This document shows, piece after piece, positions 23,999 to 33,919 of a DNA stretch of 38,047 nucleotides (its first letter is position 1; every line of letters begins with the position of its first letter). A program made the translations under genes and the position numbers. The notes beneath the pieces were generated by a model, which searched no databases, was not told the origin of the DNA, and was given only the letters and a program-made list of their open reading frames with translations. The DNA comes from Candidatus Eiseniibacteriota bacterium (lineage in GTDB: Bacteria > Eisenbacteria > RBG-16-71-46): contig JACRIW010000068.1 in assembly GCA_016215625.1 (NCBI GenBank), forward strand, positions 1 to 38,047, given 5' to 3'.

Positions 23999-25912
23999 AT
24001 GCGTCACGCACGTCTCACCACGCCGTACGTGCGCGAGAAGGGGCAGCTGCGCCCCGCGAGCTGGGAAGAAGCGCTCGAGCGGGCCGCCGCCGGTTTTCGC
24101 GCCGCGCGCGAGAGCGGGCCGGACGCCTTCGGGGTGTTCAGCTGCTCCAAGGCGACCAACGAGATGAACTACGCCGCGCAGAAGTTCGCGCGGCAGGTGA
24201 TGGGCACGAACCACATCGATTCGTGCAACCGGACCTGACACGCGCCAAGCGTCGTCGGTCTGGCGACGGTGTTCGGTGCGGGCGGGGGCACCAGCTCGTA
24301 CCGTGAAGTCGAAAATGCGGACGTCATCCTGTTGTGGGGTTCCAACGCGCGTGAGGCGCACCCCATCTTCTTTCACCATGTCCTGAAGGGCATTCGCAAC
24401 GGCGCGAAGCTCTACGTGGTGGACCCCCGGCGCACGACGTCGGCCCAGTGGGCCGACCTGTGGGTCGGCCTCGACGTGGGCACCGACATCGCGCTGTCGA
24501 ACACGATCGCGCGCGAGATGATCGCCTCGGGGCTCGTGCACCGCGAGTTCATCGCGAAGGGCACGAGCGGCTTCGACGCGTACCGCGAGTCGGTCGAGCC
24601 TTGGACGCTCGAGCGCGGCGAGAAGGTTACCGGCGTGCCGGCGGCCACGATCCGCGAGCTCGCGCACGCGTGGGGAAATGCGAAGCACGGCCAGATGTGC
24701 TGGACGCTGGGCATCACCGAGCACCACAACGCCGTGGACAACGTGCTCTCGCTCATCAATCTCGCGCTGCTCGGCGGGCACGTGGGCCGTCCCGACGCCG
24801 GCATCCAGCCGCTGCGCGGACAGAACAACGTGCAGGGCGGCGGCGACATGGGCGCGATCCCGAACAAGCTGACGGGATTCCAGGACATCGAGAAGGACGC
24901 GGCCGCGCGCGCGAAGTTCGAAGCCGTGTACGGCGTGCCGATCCGGCCGCAGTACGGCTTCACGCTCACTCAGATGTTCGAGGCGATGGAGCACGGCACG
25001 ATGAAGTGCGTGTGGGTGATCGGCGAGAACCCTGCGCAGTCCGAAGCCGACGGCCAGCGCTGCCGCAAGCTGCTCTCGGGCCTCGACACGCTGGTGGTCT
25101 CCGACGTCGTGATGACGGCGACGGCGGAGCTCGCGGACGTGGTGTTCCCCGCGAGCGCGGCATGGTGCGAGACCGAAGGCACGGTCACCTCGAGCGAGCG
25201 GCGCGTGCAGCGCGTCCGCAAGGCGCTGGACGCGCCCGCGGGAGCGCGCGACGACGTCGCGATCATCGCCGACCTCGCGCGGCGCCTCGGGTTCGACTGG
25301 GGCGACGTGACGCCCGAGCAGTTGTGGGAGGAACTCCGCACGCTGTCGCCCATGCACGCGGGCATGAGCTGGAAGCGCCTCGAGGCACTCGGCGGCATCC
25401 AGTGGCCGTGCCCGGACGAGACGAGTGCCGGCAGCAGCTACCTGCACGCGCGGCTGTGGGACGACGATCCCGCGAAGCGCGGCGTGCTCGCGCCGTTCAG
25501 CGTGCTGGAGCACGCCGGGCCGGTGGACGAGATCACGCCCGAGTACCCGCTGCTGCTCACGACCGGGCGGCGGCTCGATTCGTACAACACCGGCGTCTCG
25601 ACGCGCGCGTACGCGTCGCCGATCCGCCGCGACCATCCGCTCTACCTGTCGCCCGAGGACGCGGCGGCGCTTTCGCTCGCCGAGGGCGAACACGTGCGCG
25701 TCACGAGCCGTCGCGGCTCGATCGTGACCGAGGTCGCCGTGGATCACGGCCTGCGCCCCGGGCTCGCGTTCATGACGCTGCACGCTCCCGACAAGGCCGA
25801 CGCCAACGTGCTCACCATCGACGCCACCGATCCCAAGGCCGGAACCGCCGAGTTCAAGGCGTCGGCGATCCGGGTCGAGAAATGCTCGCCCGTCGCGGCG
25901 GGAGGAATCTGA
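23999..25912 (+). CDS. fdhA: Formate dehydrogenase catalytic subunit, selenocysteine-containing, lacking its N-terminal 4Fe-4S domain
   Basis: Protein of 637 aa if UGA at 24236-24238 is read as selenocysteine 80. Around it stands SCNRT-U-HAPSVVGL, the active-site motif of formate dehydrogenases (Sec ligates Mo/W, followed by the essential His). The frame continues unbroken with VFGAGGGTSSYREVENADVILLWG and ends with the molybdopterin-binding domain (TTGRRLDSYNTGVSTR, LRPGLAFMTLHAPDKADANVLT). A SECIS-like hairpin follows the UGA. The start lies eight bases after GGGAGGTGATC, a nearly full anti-16S match. The protein begins at LTTPYVREKGQLRPASWEEAL, which in usual enzymes follows the N-terminal CxxCxxxC 4Fe-4S domain; that domain is encoded at the end of the third gene. 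The complex should oxidise formate to CO2, or run in reverse, with electrons passed to NAD. Cytoplasmic; no Tat signal. Confidence 0.93.
24239..24276 (+). promoter_or_regulatory. Bacterial SECIS-like element
   Basis: Directly after the UGA, GTCGTC (24251-24256) pairs with GGCGAC (24262-24267) around a GGTCT loop (24257-24261). In E. coli fdhF the SECIS loop GGUCU begins 18 nt after the UGA; here it begins 19 nt after. This supports SelB-dependent selenocysteine insertion. Confidence 0.85.
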
Positions 25913-25915
25913 CGC

Positions 25916-27786
<1,871 letters not shown>

Positions 27787-27790
<4 letters not shown>

Positions 27791-28749
27791 GCGCGGCGAA
27801 AATGGTGTCGATCACGGTCGACGGCGCGAACGTGCAGGTGCGCGAAGGCGCGACGCTGCTCGACGCGCTGCGCGCGCACGGCGTGGACACGCCGACGCTG
27901 TGCTTCCTCGAGAACCTCACGCCCGTCAACGCCTGCCGCGTGTGCGTGGTCGAACTGCAGGGCGCGCGCACGCTCGTCCCGTCGTGTTCGCGCAAGGCGG
28001 AAGAAGGCATGGTGGTGCACACGGACTCCGAGCGCGTGCGTCACGCGCGCAAGACGGTGTTCGAGCTGCTCGGCTCGTCCGTGGACCTGTCGAACTGCGG
28101 TCCGGACGTGAAGCGCTGGTCGGAGCGTTACGGCGCCGAGCCCGCGCGTTTCGGGCCGCCGGCCGCGCCCGCGCCCGAGGGCGCGCGCGACCACGCGCAT
28201 CCCGGCCACCATCACGCGCCCGCCGGCGACGTCGCGCAGAACGTCGCGCAGCCGGTGAAGGTGGACAACGACCTCTTCGTCCGCGACTACTCGCGCTGCA
28301 TCCTCTGCTACAAGTGCGTCGAGGCGTGCGGCGAGGACGCGCAGAACACGTTCGCGATCGCCGTCGCCGGGCGCGGCTTCGACGCGCGCATCTCGACCGA
28401 GTTCGCCGCGCCGCTCACGGACTCCGCATGTGTCTTCTGCGGCAACTGCATCGGCGTGTGCCCGACCGGCGCGCTCGTGCCCAAGCGCGAGTTCGACCTG
28501 CGCGAGGCCGGTACGTACGACGAGAGCAGGCAGACCGTCACGACCACGATCTGCACGTACTGCGGTGTCGGCTGCAACCTCGAGCTGCACGTGCAGGACA
28601 ACACGATCTTCAAGGTCACGAGCCCGCTCGATCACGACGTGACGAACGGCCACCTGTGCATCAAGGGCCGCTTCGGGTTCGAGTTCGTGCAGGTGCGCGA
28701 AGGCGCGCGCGACAGCGCGCGCGAAAAGAGCGGCGGCCGGAAGGACTGA
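27787..28749 (+). CDS. NuoG-like Fe-S subunit fused to the missing 4Fe-4S domain of formate dehydrogenase
   Basis: Protein of 320 aa, GTG start overlapping the preceding stop (GTGA). Domains in order: 2Fe-2S ferredoxin (Cys39, 50, 53, 67); a linker where NuoG proteins carry a His-Cys3 cluster but where only Cys104 remains; a His-rich stretch (HAHPGHHHAP); a two-cluster ferredoxin (Cys171, 174, 177, 181 and Cys215, 218, 221, 225); and finally CTYCGVGC...GHLCIKGRFGFEFV (Cys256, 259, 263, 291), the N-terminal 4Fe-4S domain of molybdopterin oxidoreductases. Lys293 corresponds to the conserved Lys44 of E. coli FdhF, which links the cluster to the cofactor. This protein therefore completes the catalytic subunit encoded two genes upstream. 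The usual fused order (as in FdsA) has been cut at this point. Confidence 0.92.
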
Positions 28750-28764
28750 TCCGGCCGCCGCTCT
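28727..28764. terminator. Bidirectional terminator between formate dehydrogenase operon and DGAGG/FN3 gene
   Basis: A perfect 14-bp stem (28727-28740 with 28751-28764) has the stop codon of the Fe-S subunit gene in its 10-nt loop. On the minus strand TTTTCGC follows, so it should end the convergent gene. Confidence 0.8.
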
Positions 28765-28776
28765 CGTCGTTCGGTC

Positions 28777-31206
28777 CTACTGCGTGACGACGATGCGCCG
28801 CACCATCGCTGGCGCGCCCGCGGTCTCGAGGCGCGCGAGGTAAAGTCCCGGCGCCACGTCGCGGCCGTGCTCGCCGCGAGCGTCCCAGCGCATCGCGTGC
28901 TCGCCCGCGGCGAGCGTGCCCGCGTACACCGTGCGCACGAGCCGTCCGGCGGCATCGTAGATCGCGAGCTTCGCCTGTCCTGCGCGCGCGAGCCCGAACC
29001 GCAGCGTCGTGCCGCCGCGCGCCGGGTTGGGAGAGGGCGCGGCGAAGAACGCCTGCGTCACCGCGGCGCCCGGCGCGTCGAGCGTGCCGGTGGGTGCAAG
29101 CGTCGCGACCGGCGAACGGTTGCCGTGCACGTCCACCGCGACGAGCTTGTAGAAGTAGGGCGCGCCGGCGGCGTCCACGAGTCCCGTGTCGGGCTTGCTC
29201 GTCACGAACGTGGCGGGCGAAGGCGTGAACGACGCGCTCGAGCCGCGATGCACCTCGTAGCCCAGCAGGTCGGCTTCGTGGTTCGGCAGCCAGCCGAGCC
29301 GCGTGGTGCCGCCCGAGTAGATCGCGTACTGCGGCGCGGGCGCCGCGGGCCCGAGGTTGTCCACGCTGTAGCCCGAGTCCGGCGCGCTCGCCCAGAAGTA
29401 CTCGGTCGAGAACTGGTGCGCCTCGACCTGGAAGCGCGTACGCGGGTTCGAGCCCGCGATCGAGTCGCTCGTCGTGGCCGCGACCACGCTGTAGCCCGCG
29501 AGATCCGTCGCCGGCACGACCGCGATACGTTCCCAATAGATCACGCCGGCCGCGGAAGGCACGGCGCGCCGCATGAGGCCGTCGCGGCCGGAGGCCGCGC
29601 CCCCGGCATACGAAGCCGCCGCGAACACCGGCGCCTCGCGCCACACCCAGTACTCGTCCACCCTGTTGTTCGGCATCGCATCCAGGTACGACGCGTTCCA
29701 GCTCACGCGCACGAAGCCACCCTGGTCGTTCGGCACGTCCTTCACCTTCGCGATCGTGGGTTCGGGCGAGCCGATCACGCCGAAGCGGTCCACCCGCTGG
29801 CCGTAGAGCCGGTACGCGGTGTTGCCGTTGATCGCTTCGCTGTTGCTGCCGAACGTCATCAGCGCGCCGTTGGCGCCGTCCGGGATCAGCAGCGGGGTGC
29901 CGTCCCACCAGCCGCCGGTGGCGATCGGGGTGCCGTTCGACGTCCACGTCGCCAGGCCGGTCGAGAGAATGCGGCGCGCGTACACGTCCGAGAACCCGCT
30001 GCGCATGTCGCACCACGCGACGATTGCGCCGCCCGCGCCATCGCTGCAGATGCGCGGCTGTCCCTGCGGTTCGGCGGCGTTGCAGACGACGACGCCGTTC
30101 GCCGACCACTGCGCGACTCCGCCGGAGCCCATCCGCTGCACGTACACGTCCAGCAGCGTGCTCGCGCTGCTGCGTGCGTCGTCCCAAGACACGATCACGC
30201 CGCCGCTGCCGTCACCCGTCGCGACGGGGTGGCGCTGGTCACCCGTCGCGTTGCAGACGGCCGCGCCGGTGCCGAGATACGTGCCACCGCCGTAGTTCGT
30301 CATCTTCTGCGCGTAGATGTCGTACCCGGTGCCCGCGCCGCGGTCTTCGTCCCACACGACGTAGAAGAGCACCCCGTACAGGCTGATCTGCGGCCGCCCG
30401 GCGTTGCCCGCGGCGTTGCTCACGAGGGCGCCCGTCGGGTACCACGTCCAGTAAAGCGAGCCACTGGAAGTCAGGCGCTGCGCGTACAGATCCACGCCCG
30501 TCGATACCGAGTTGCGGCTGTCCTGCCAGACGAAGGTCGCACCGTTCAGGTCGTCGGGGACGAGCGCGACGGAATCCTGCGCACTGCCGGCGAGCGCGAG
30601 CACGGGCTGGCCGGTCGTGCCCCAGAGCGGCGAACCGTCCGCGTAGTTCACGAGCTGCGCGTACACGTCCGCGTCGCCGCCGCGCATGTCGGTCCAGCCG
30701 ACCATCAGGTAGTTCCCCGACGTCTTGGCCGCCGCGGGATTCGACTGCGCGCTCGCGTTGTTGCACACGACGCTCCCGCCGAAAGCCCAGAGCCGGGTGC
30801 CGGCGGAGTTGTAGCGTGTCGCATAGATGTCGCCGCCGCCGCGCGTGTCTCGCCACACGACGAACACGCCTCCCACGCCGTCCGGTGCCAGCACCAGGGA
30901 CGTCTTCGACTGGCCCGACACGACGTCCGAGTAGACGTATGCGAGGGTCGCGCCGGTCGAGGAGACGTGCACTGCCTCGTATTCGTTCGAGAACCCGCTC
31001 TGGTAGAGCGTGCCGAGCCAGTATCCGCCCGCGCCGTCCGCGACCATGCACGGATCACCGCCCGAGAAGTTGAACCAGGGGAGCGAGAGGTACGTCCCGA
31101 GTACGGGATCGTTCGACCACGCCGCCCTCGCGGGCGACGGTACGAGGAGCAGGAGTGCGGCACCCAGCGCGAGCAGGGCGAGGCGAACGGGGCCGGGAAC
31201 GTGCAT
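28777..31206 (-). CDS. Secreted DGAGG-repeat/FN3 protein with FlgD-Ig-like tail
   Basis: Protein of 809 aa with a signal peptide (LALLALGAALLLLVPSPARA). Eight or so repeats contain (A/P)DG-GG--V-W-D-R followed by DIYA(Q/T), the same unit as in the protein at 20924. A fibronectin type III domain follows near residues 640-715 (TTRLGWLPNHEADLLGYEVHRG and YFYKLVAVDVHGN). The C-terminal 85 residues are the FlgD-Ig-like module (PSPNPARGG, YDAAGRLVRTV, RWDARGEHG, GLYLARLETAG, ending RRIVVTQ). Start ATG follows GAGGA at eight bases. Transcribed alone and converging on the formate dehydrogenase operon. Likely cell-surface or released; ligand unknown. Confidence 0.87.
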   Translation of the reverse strand: MHVPGPVRLALLALGAALLLLVPSPARAAWSNDPVLGTYLSLPWFNFSGGDPCMVADGAGGYWLGTLYQSGFSNEYEAVHVSSTGATLAYVYSDVVSGQSKTSLVLAPDGVGGVFVVWRDTRGGGDIYATRYNSAGTRLWAFGGSVVCNNASAQSNPAAAKTSGNYLMVGWTDMRGGDADVYAQLVNYADGSPLWGTTGQPVLALAGSAQDSVALVPDDLNGATFVWQDSRNSVSTGVDLYAQRLTSSGSLYWTWYPTGALVSNAAGNAGRPQISLYGVLFYVVWDEDRGAGTGYDIYAQKMTNYGGGTYLGTGAAVCNATGDQRHPVATGDGSGGVIVSWDDARSSASTLLDVYVQRMGSGGVAQWSANGVVVCNAAEPQGQPRICSDGAGGAIVAWCDMRSGFSDVYARRILSTGLATWTSNGTPIATGGWWDGTPLLIPDGANGALMTFGSNSEAINGNTAYRLYGQRVDRFGVIGSPEPTIAKVKDVPNDQGGFVRVSWNASYLDAMPNNRVDEYWVWREAPVFAAASYAGGAASGRDGLMRRAVPSAAGVIYWERIAVVPATDLAGYSVVAATTSDSIAGSNPRTRFQVEAHQFSTEYFWASAPDSGYSVDNLGPAAPAPQYAIYSGGTTRLGWLPNHEADLLGYEVHRGSSASFTPSPATFVTSKPDTGLVDAAGAPYFYKLVAVDVHGNRSPVATLAPTGTLDAPGAAVTQAFFAAPSPNPARGGTTLRFGLARAGQAKLAIYDAAGRLVRTVYAGTLAAGEHAMRWDARGEHGRDVAPGLYLARLETAGAPAMVRRIVVTQ

Positions 31207-31317
31207 GACGGGATCCTCTCGGGTGTACGGGGCGGGCGCGCGAGGGCGAGCGCCCTCCGGGGAGAGGGAGTCCGTCAGGGGCCGGGAATCACACGACCGG
31301 AATCGGAATGACGCGAA

Positions 31318-31346
31318 AAGACCGCCCGGGGGCCCAGGGCGGTCTT
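31318..31346 (-). terminator. Intrinsic terminator of the secreted-protein gene at 31390
   Basis: A perfect 10-bp stem AAGACCGCCC/GGGCGGTCTT with a 9-nt loop is followed on the minus strand by TTCGCG; the stem end itself supplies further T residues. It lies 43 nt after the stop codon. Confidence 0.75.
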
Positions 31347-31389
31347 CGCTGCCGCGAACGGCTGCGGCGGGTGGTGCTCTACTGCTTCG

Positions 31390-32301
31390 CTACCAGCGCG
31401 GGGGCTGGGCGAAACCCATCTCGCCACGGTCCCGTTCGCGGACCCGGTTGCGACGGACTTCGATGCCGAGGGCGCGCAGGCCCGAGGCGTACTCGTAGCG
31501 GACGATCAGGTGATCCGTGGCGTTGCGTTCGGCGCGGAACTCGGTGGTGCCGACCTGGTCGCGGCTGCGCTCACCCCAGCCCGTGCCCGGGACGCTTTCG
31601 TTCGACATCTGCGGCGCGACACCCTTGGCCATGGGGCCGGCCTCACCGCGGGTGGGAGCCGGAGCCGCCTGCGGCGCGGAGCCGTCGGCACGCTCGCCCA
31701 ACCGGTCCATCGCTTCGGGAGCCTGGCTGCGGAGTTCCTCTTCCTTGTAGCGCGTGTCGCGGCGGACGCGGGGGTTGGTGTTCCACCAGGCGCGCTGCTC
31801 GCGGAAGCTCAGCACCCGGATCCAGCCCATGTCGCCGTTCGCCTGGCCCGTGCGCTCGGCGTAGGAGCGCTCCTCGTCCACGAAGACGAACCGGCGCACT
31901 TCGTCGAGGCTCGTCCGCCAGCCGCGGATCGTCGCGGTCTCGAACGGGCTCAGCACGTACATCTGTTCGTTGCTCGAGAGCCGGCTGCGATCGCCGCTCA
32001 CGACGTTCAGTCCGTCGACGGCGATCAGCACCGCGACGCGTTCGTTCGAGTTGTTGCGCACGACGAGCGAGTAGTTGCGGCCGGCGAACGCCTGCACGTA
32101 GCGGCGGTCGTCGCCACTGGGCGAGAAGTACAACGGCGCCGCGGATCCTTCGACGCGCACCTGCACGTCGACGAGGCGGCCGTCGGCCCACGTGTCGGTG
32201 GCGTAGTGGCGGGCTTCGGCGTTGGCGGCGGCGAGGGCGCCGGCGGCGGCCAGCGCGAGGGCGGCGTGCAGCGAGCGGAACTTCTTCATCGTGGGCTTCA
32301 T
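31390..32301 (-). CDS. Conserved secreted protein, unknown function
   Basis: Protein of 303 aa with a signal peptide (LHAALALAAAGALAAANAEA). The central domain (about 45-175) reads LVVRNNSNERVAVLIAVDGLNVVSGDRS, YVLSPFETATIRGWRTSLDEVRRFVFVDEERSYAERTG, GWIRVLSFRE. I have seen this VDGLNV-G...L-P-E---I-GWR-S pattern in uncharacterised exported proteins of proteobacteria but know no function. A Pro/Ala/Gly-rich linker and an Arg-rich end (EVRRNRVRERDRGEMG) follow, ending QPPRW. Start ATG is preceded by AAAGGAG. It stands alone between a terminator and a divergent operon. Confidence 0.75.
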   Translation of the reverse strand: MKPTMKKFRSLHAALALAAAGALAAANAEARHYATDTWADGRLVDVQVRVEGSAAPLYFSPSGDDRRYVQAFAGRNYSLVVRNNSNERVAVLIAVDGLNVVSGDRSRLSSNEQMYVLSPFETATIRGWRTSLDEVRRFVFVDEERSYAERTGQANGDMGWIRVLSFREQRAWWNTNPRVRRDTRYKEEELRSQAPEAMDRLGERADGSAPQAAPAPTRGEAGPMAKGVAPQMSNESVPGTGWGERSRDQVGTTEFRAERNATDHLIVRYEYASGLRALGIEVRRNRVRERDRGEMGFAQPPRW

Positions 32302-32522
32302 GGCGCTCTCCTTTCGATCCTGGAGTCTGGACCCATCGTGCGACCGGGTTCGAAAGGGGGTACGCCGGGTCTCCGAAGGCTATTCCCGGGGATTTTCGCT
32401 GTGGTATTTGCCCGCGCCGGGCTGGCAAAATGCAGGGGTCCATTCTCCCCGGCGACGCACTTCCCCCGCTCGCATGCGTGCGAGGCGCCGCCTCGACAGC
32501 CGTTCCCACGTTCGAGGCCGCG
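32302..32522. other. 221-bp divergent intergenic region
   Basis: It must carry the promoters of the secreted-protein gene (minus) and of the thioredoxin-barrel operon (plus). The AT-rich patch GATTTTCGCTGTGGTATTTG (32391-32410) with GGCAAAATGC 15 nt further is the only candidate seen for the plus side. No hairpin or operator is evident. Confidence 0.3.
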
Positions 32523-33383
32523 ATGACTCTCGCACGATCGATCCGCCGTGTTCTCGCCTGCGCGCTGCTCGCCGGCGCGCTCGTCCGCCCCGCGCACGCC
32601 GTGGTCAACCCCGGCCAGGCCGCGCCGGCGTTCACCAAGAACGTCCTGAACTCGAACCCGTGGCCGACGGCGACGCTGTCCCAGTTCGCGGGCAAGGTGC
32701 TCGTGCTCGAGATCCTCGGCTACGACTGCGTCTTCTGCATGACCGCGGCGCCCTCGATCGAGACCAACATCTGGCGGCACTACCAGACCGTCGCGCCGGG
32801 GCAGGTGCAGGTGCTCGGCTGCGACGTGCGTGACGGCACGATCGCGCAGCTGAACGGCTTCCGCACGACCACCGGCGTCACCTACCCGCTGCTGCGCGAC
32901 TGCTGGGGTGGCGCCCTGAACCCCCAGAACTTCGTGAACTGGTACGGCGAGCGCGACAATTACGTCGTGATCAACAAGCAGGGCGTCGTGCGCTACCGCG
33001 CCGCGCAGGTCTGGCCGTACGGCAACGGCTACCACCTGAACGAACTGCTCGGCTGCATCGATTCGCTCGTGACGCTCGGGCTCGACGCGGAGCCGGGCGC
33101 GCGCGCATCGGTCGAGTTCGCCGCCGCCCCGAACCCCGCGCGCGAAGGTGCGACGCTCTCGCTCGCGCTGCCGCACGCCGAAGCGCGCCTGCGCGTGAGC
33201 GTGCTCGACCTTTCGGGCCGCCGCGTCGCGACGCTCGCCGACGGCGAGGCGGGCGCCGGCGCGCACGAGTACGCGTGGGACCTGCGCGACGGCGCGGGAG
33301 GCCGCGCGGCGCCCGGCGTCTATCTCGCGGAAGTCTCGGCAGGATCGTGGCGGCGCACCGTGCGCCTCGTGGTGGTGCGATGA
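32523..33383 (+). CDS. Secreted thioredoxin-fold protein with FlgD-Ig-like tail
   Basis: Protein of 286 aa. Signal peptide (RVLACALLAGALVRPAHA), then a TlpA/AhpC-like thioredoxin fold: QAAPAFTKNVLNSN, ILGYDCVFCMTAAPSIE with redox pair C-V-F-C, and a later NYVVINKQGVVRYRA strand. A cis-Pro equivalent is not obvious. The last 90 residues are the FlgD-Ig-like module (AAPNPAREGA, LDLSGRRVATL, AWDLRDGAGG, GVYLAEVSAG, ending RLVVVR). It is the only one of the five tailed proteins here with a predicted enzyme. First of three genes coupled by ATGA overlaps with TlpA and a barrel protein, which suggests thiol exchange at the cell surface. Confidence 0.82.
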   Translation: MTLARSIRRVLACALLAGALVRPAHAVVNPGQAAPAFTKNVLNSNPWPTATLSQFAGKVLVLEILGYDCVFCMTAAPSIETNIWRHYQTVAPGQVQVLGCDVRDGTIAQLNGFRTTTGVTYPLLRDCWGGALNPQNFVNWYGERDNYVVINKQGVVRYRAAQVWPYGNGYHLNELLGCIDSLVTLGLDAEPGARASVEFAAAPNPAREGATLSLALPHAEARLRVSVLDLSGRRVATLADGEAGAGAHEYAWDLRDGAGGRAAPGVYLAEVSAGSWRRTVRLVVVR

Positions 33384-33919
33384 AGCGTTCGCATGCGGCC
33401 GTGGCGATCGCGTGGCTCGCGTTGCTCGCGGCCCCCGCGGCTCCCGCGCACGCGCGCCTGGCCTCGCACGCGACCGCACCGGCGTTCCGGGCCGCCACGG
33501 TGGACGGCGCGACGGTGGACCTGCGTGCGCTGCTCGCGCGCGGCCCCGTGGTGCTCGACTTCTGGGCGACGTGGTGCCACCCGTGCGCGCAGGCGATGCC
33601 GTCGCTCGAGCGCATGCACGAGCGGCTCGGCGCGCGCGGACTGACGATCGTCGGCGTGAGCGTCGACGGCCCGAGGAACTTCGCGCGCGTGCAGCCGTTC
33701 GCGCGCCGCATGGGGCTGAAGTTCCCGATCGTGCGCGACGAGGACGGCGCGCTGCAGGGGCTCTACCAGGTGGTCGAAGTGCCGACCACGCTCGTGATCG
33801 CACCCGACGGCAAGGTCGCCGCCGTGTTCACGGGTTTCCGCCCGGGACAGGACGCCGAGATCGAGGCGGCGGTCGAGGGGCTGCTCGGGACGGCCGCGGT
33901 CGCGGATTCCGCGCGATGA
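33380..33919 (+). CDS. TlpA-type periplasmic thioredoxin
   Basis: Protein of 179 aa with a signal peptide (VAIAWLALLAAPAAPAHA). Complete TlpA/ResA-like fold: APAFRAATVDGATVDLRALLARGPVVLDFWATWCHPCAQAMPSLE with the redox motif C-H-P-C, IVGVSVDGPRN, and cis-Pro in EVPTTLVIAPDGKV. Probably reduces or isomerises disulfides of exported proteins or cytochromes. Its start overlaps the stop of the previous gene and its stop overlaps the next start, both as ATGA. With the preceding protein it makes two different thioredoxin-fold proteins in one operon, one free and one carrying a surface-type tail. Confidence 0.92.
   Translation: MKRSHAAVAIAWLALLAAPAAPAHARLASHATAPAFRAATVDGATVDLRALLARGPVVLDFWATWCHPCAQAMPSLERMHERLGARGLTIVGVSVDGPRNFARVQPFARRMGLKFPIVRDEDGALQGLYQVVEVPTTLVIAPDGKVAAVFTGFRPGQDAEIEAAVEGLLGTAAVADSAR

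Noticed and set aside
23999..24238. A short gene ending at 24238 followed by a second gene starting at 24269, i.e. a broken formate dehydrogenase
   Set aside because: The UGA is at the known selenocysteine position, the frame is the same on both sides, and a SECIS-like hairpin follows; it is one gene.
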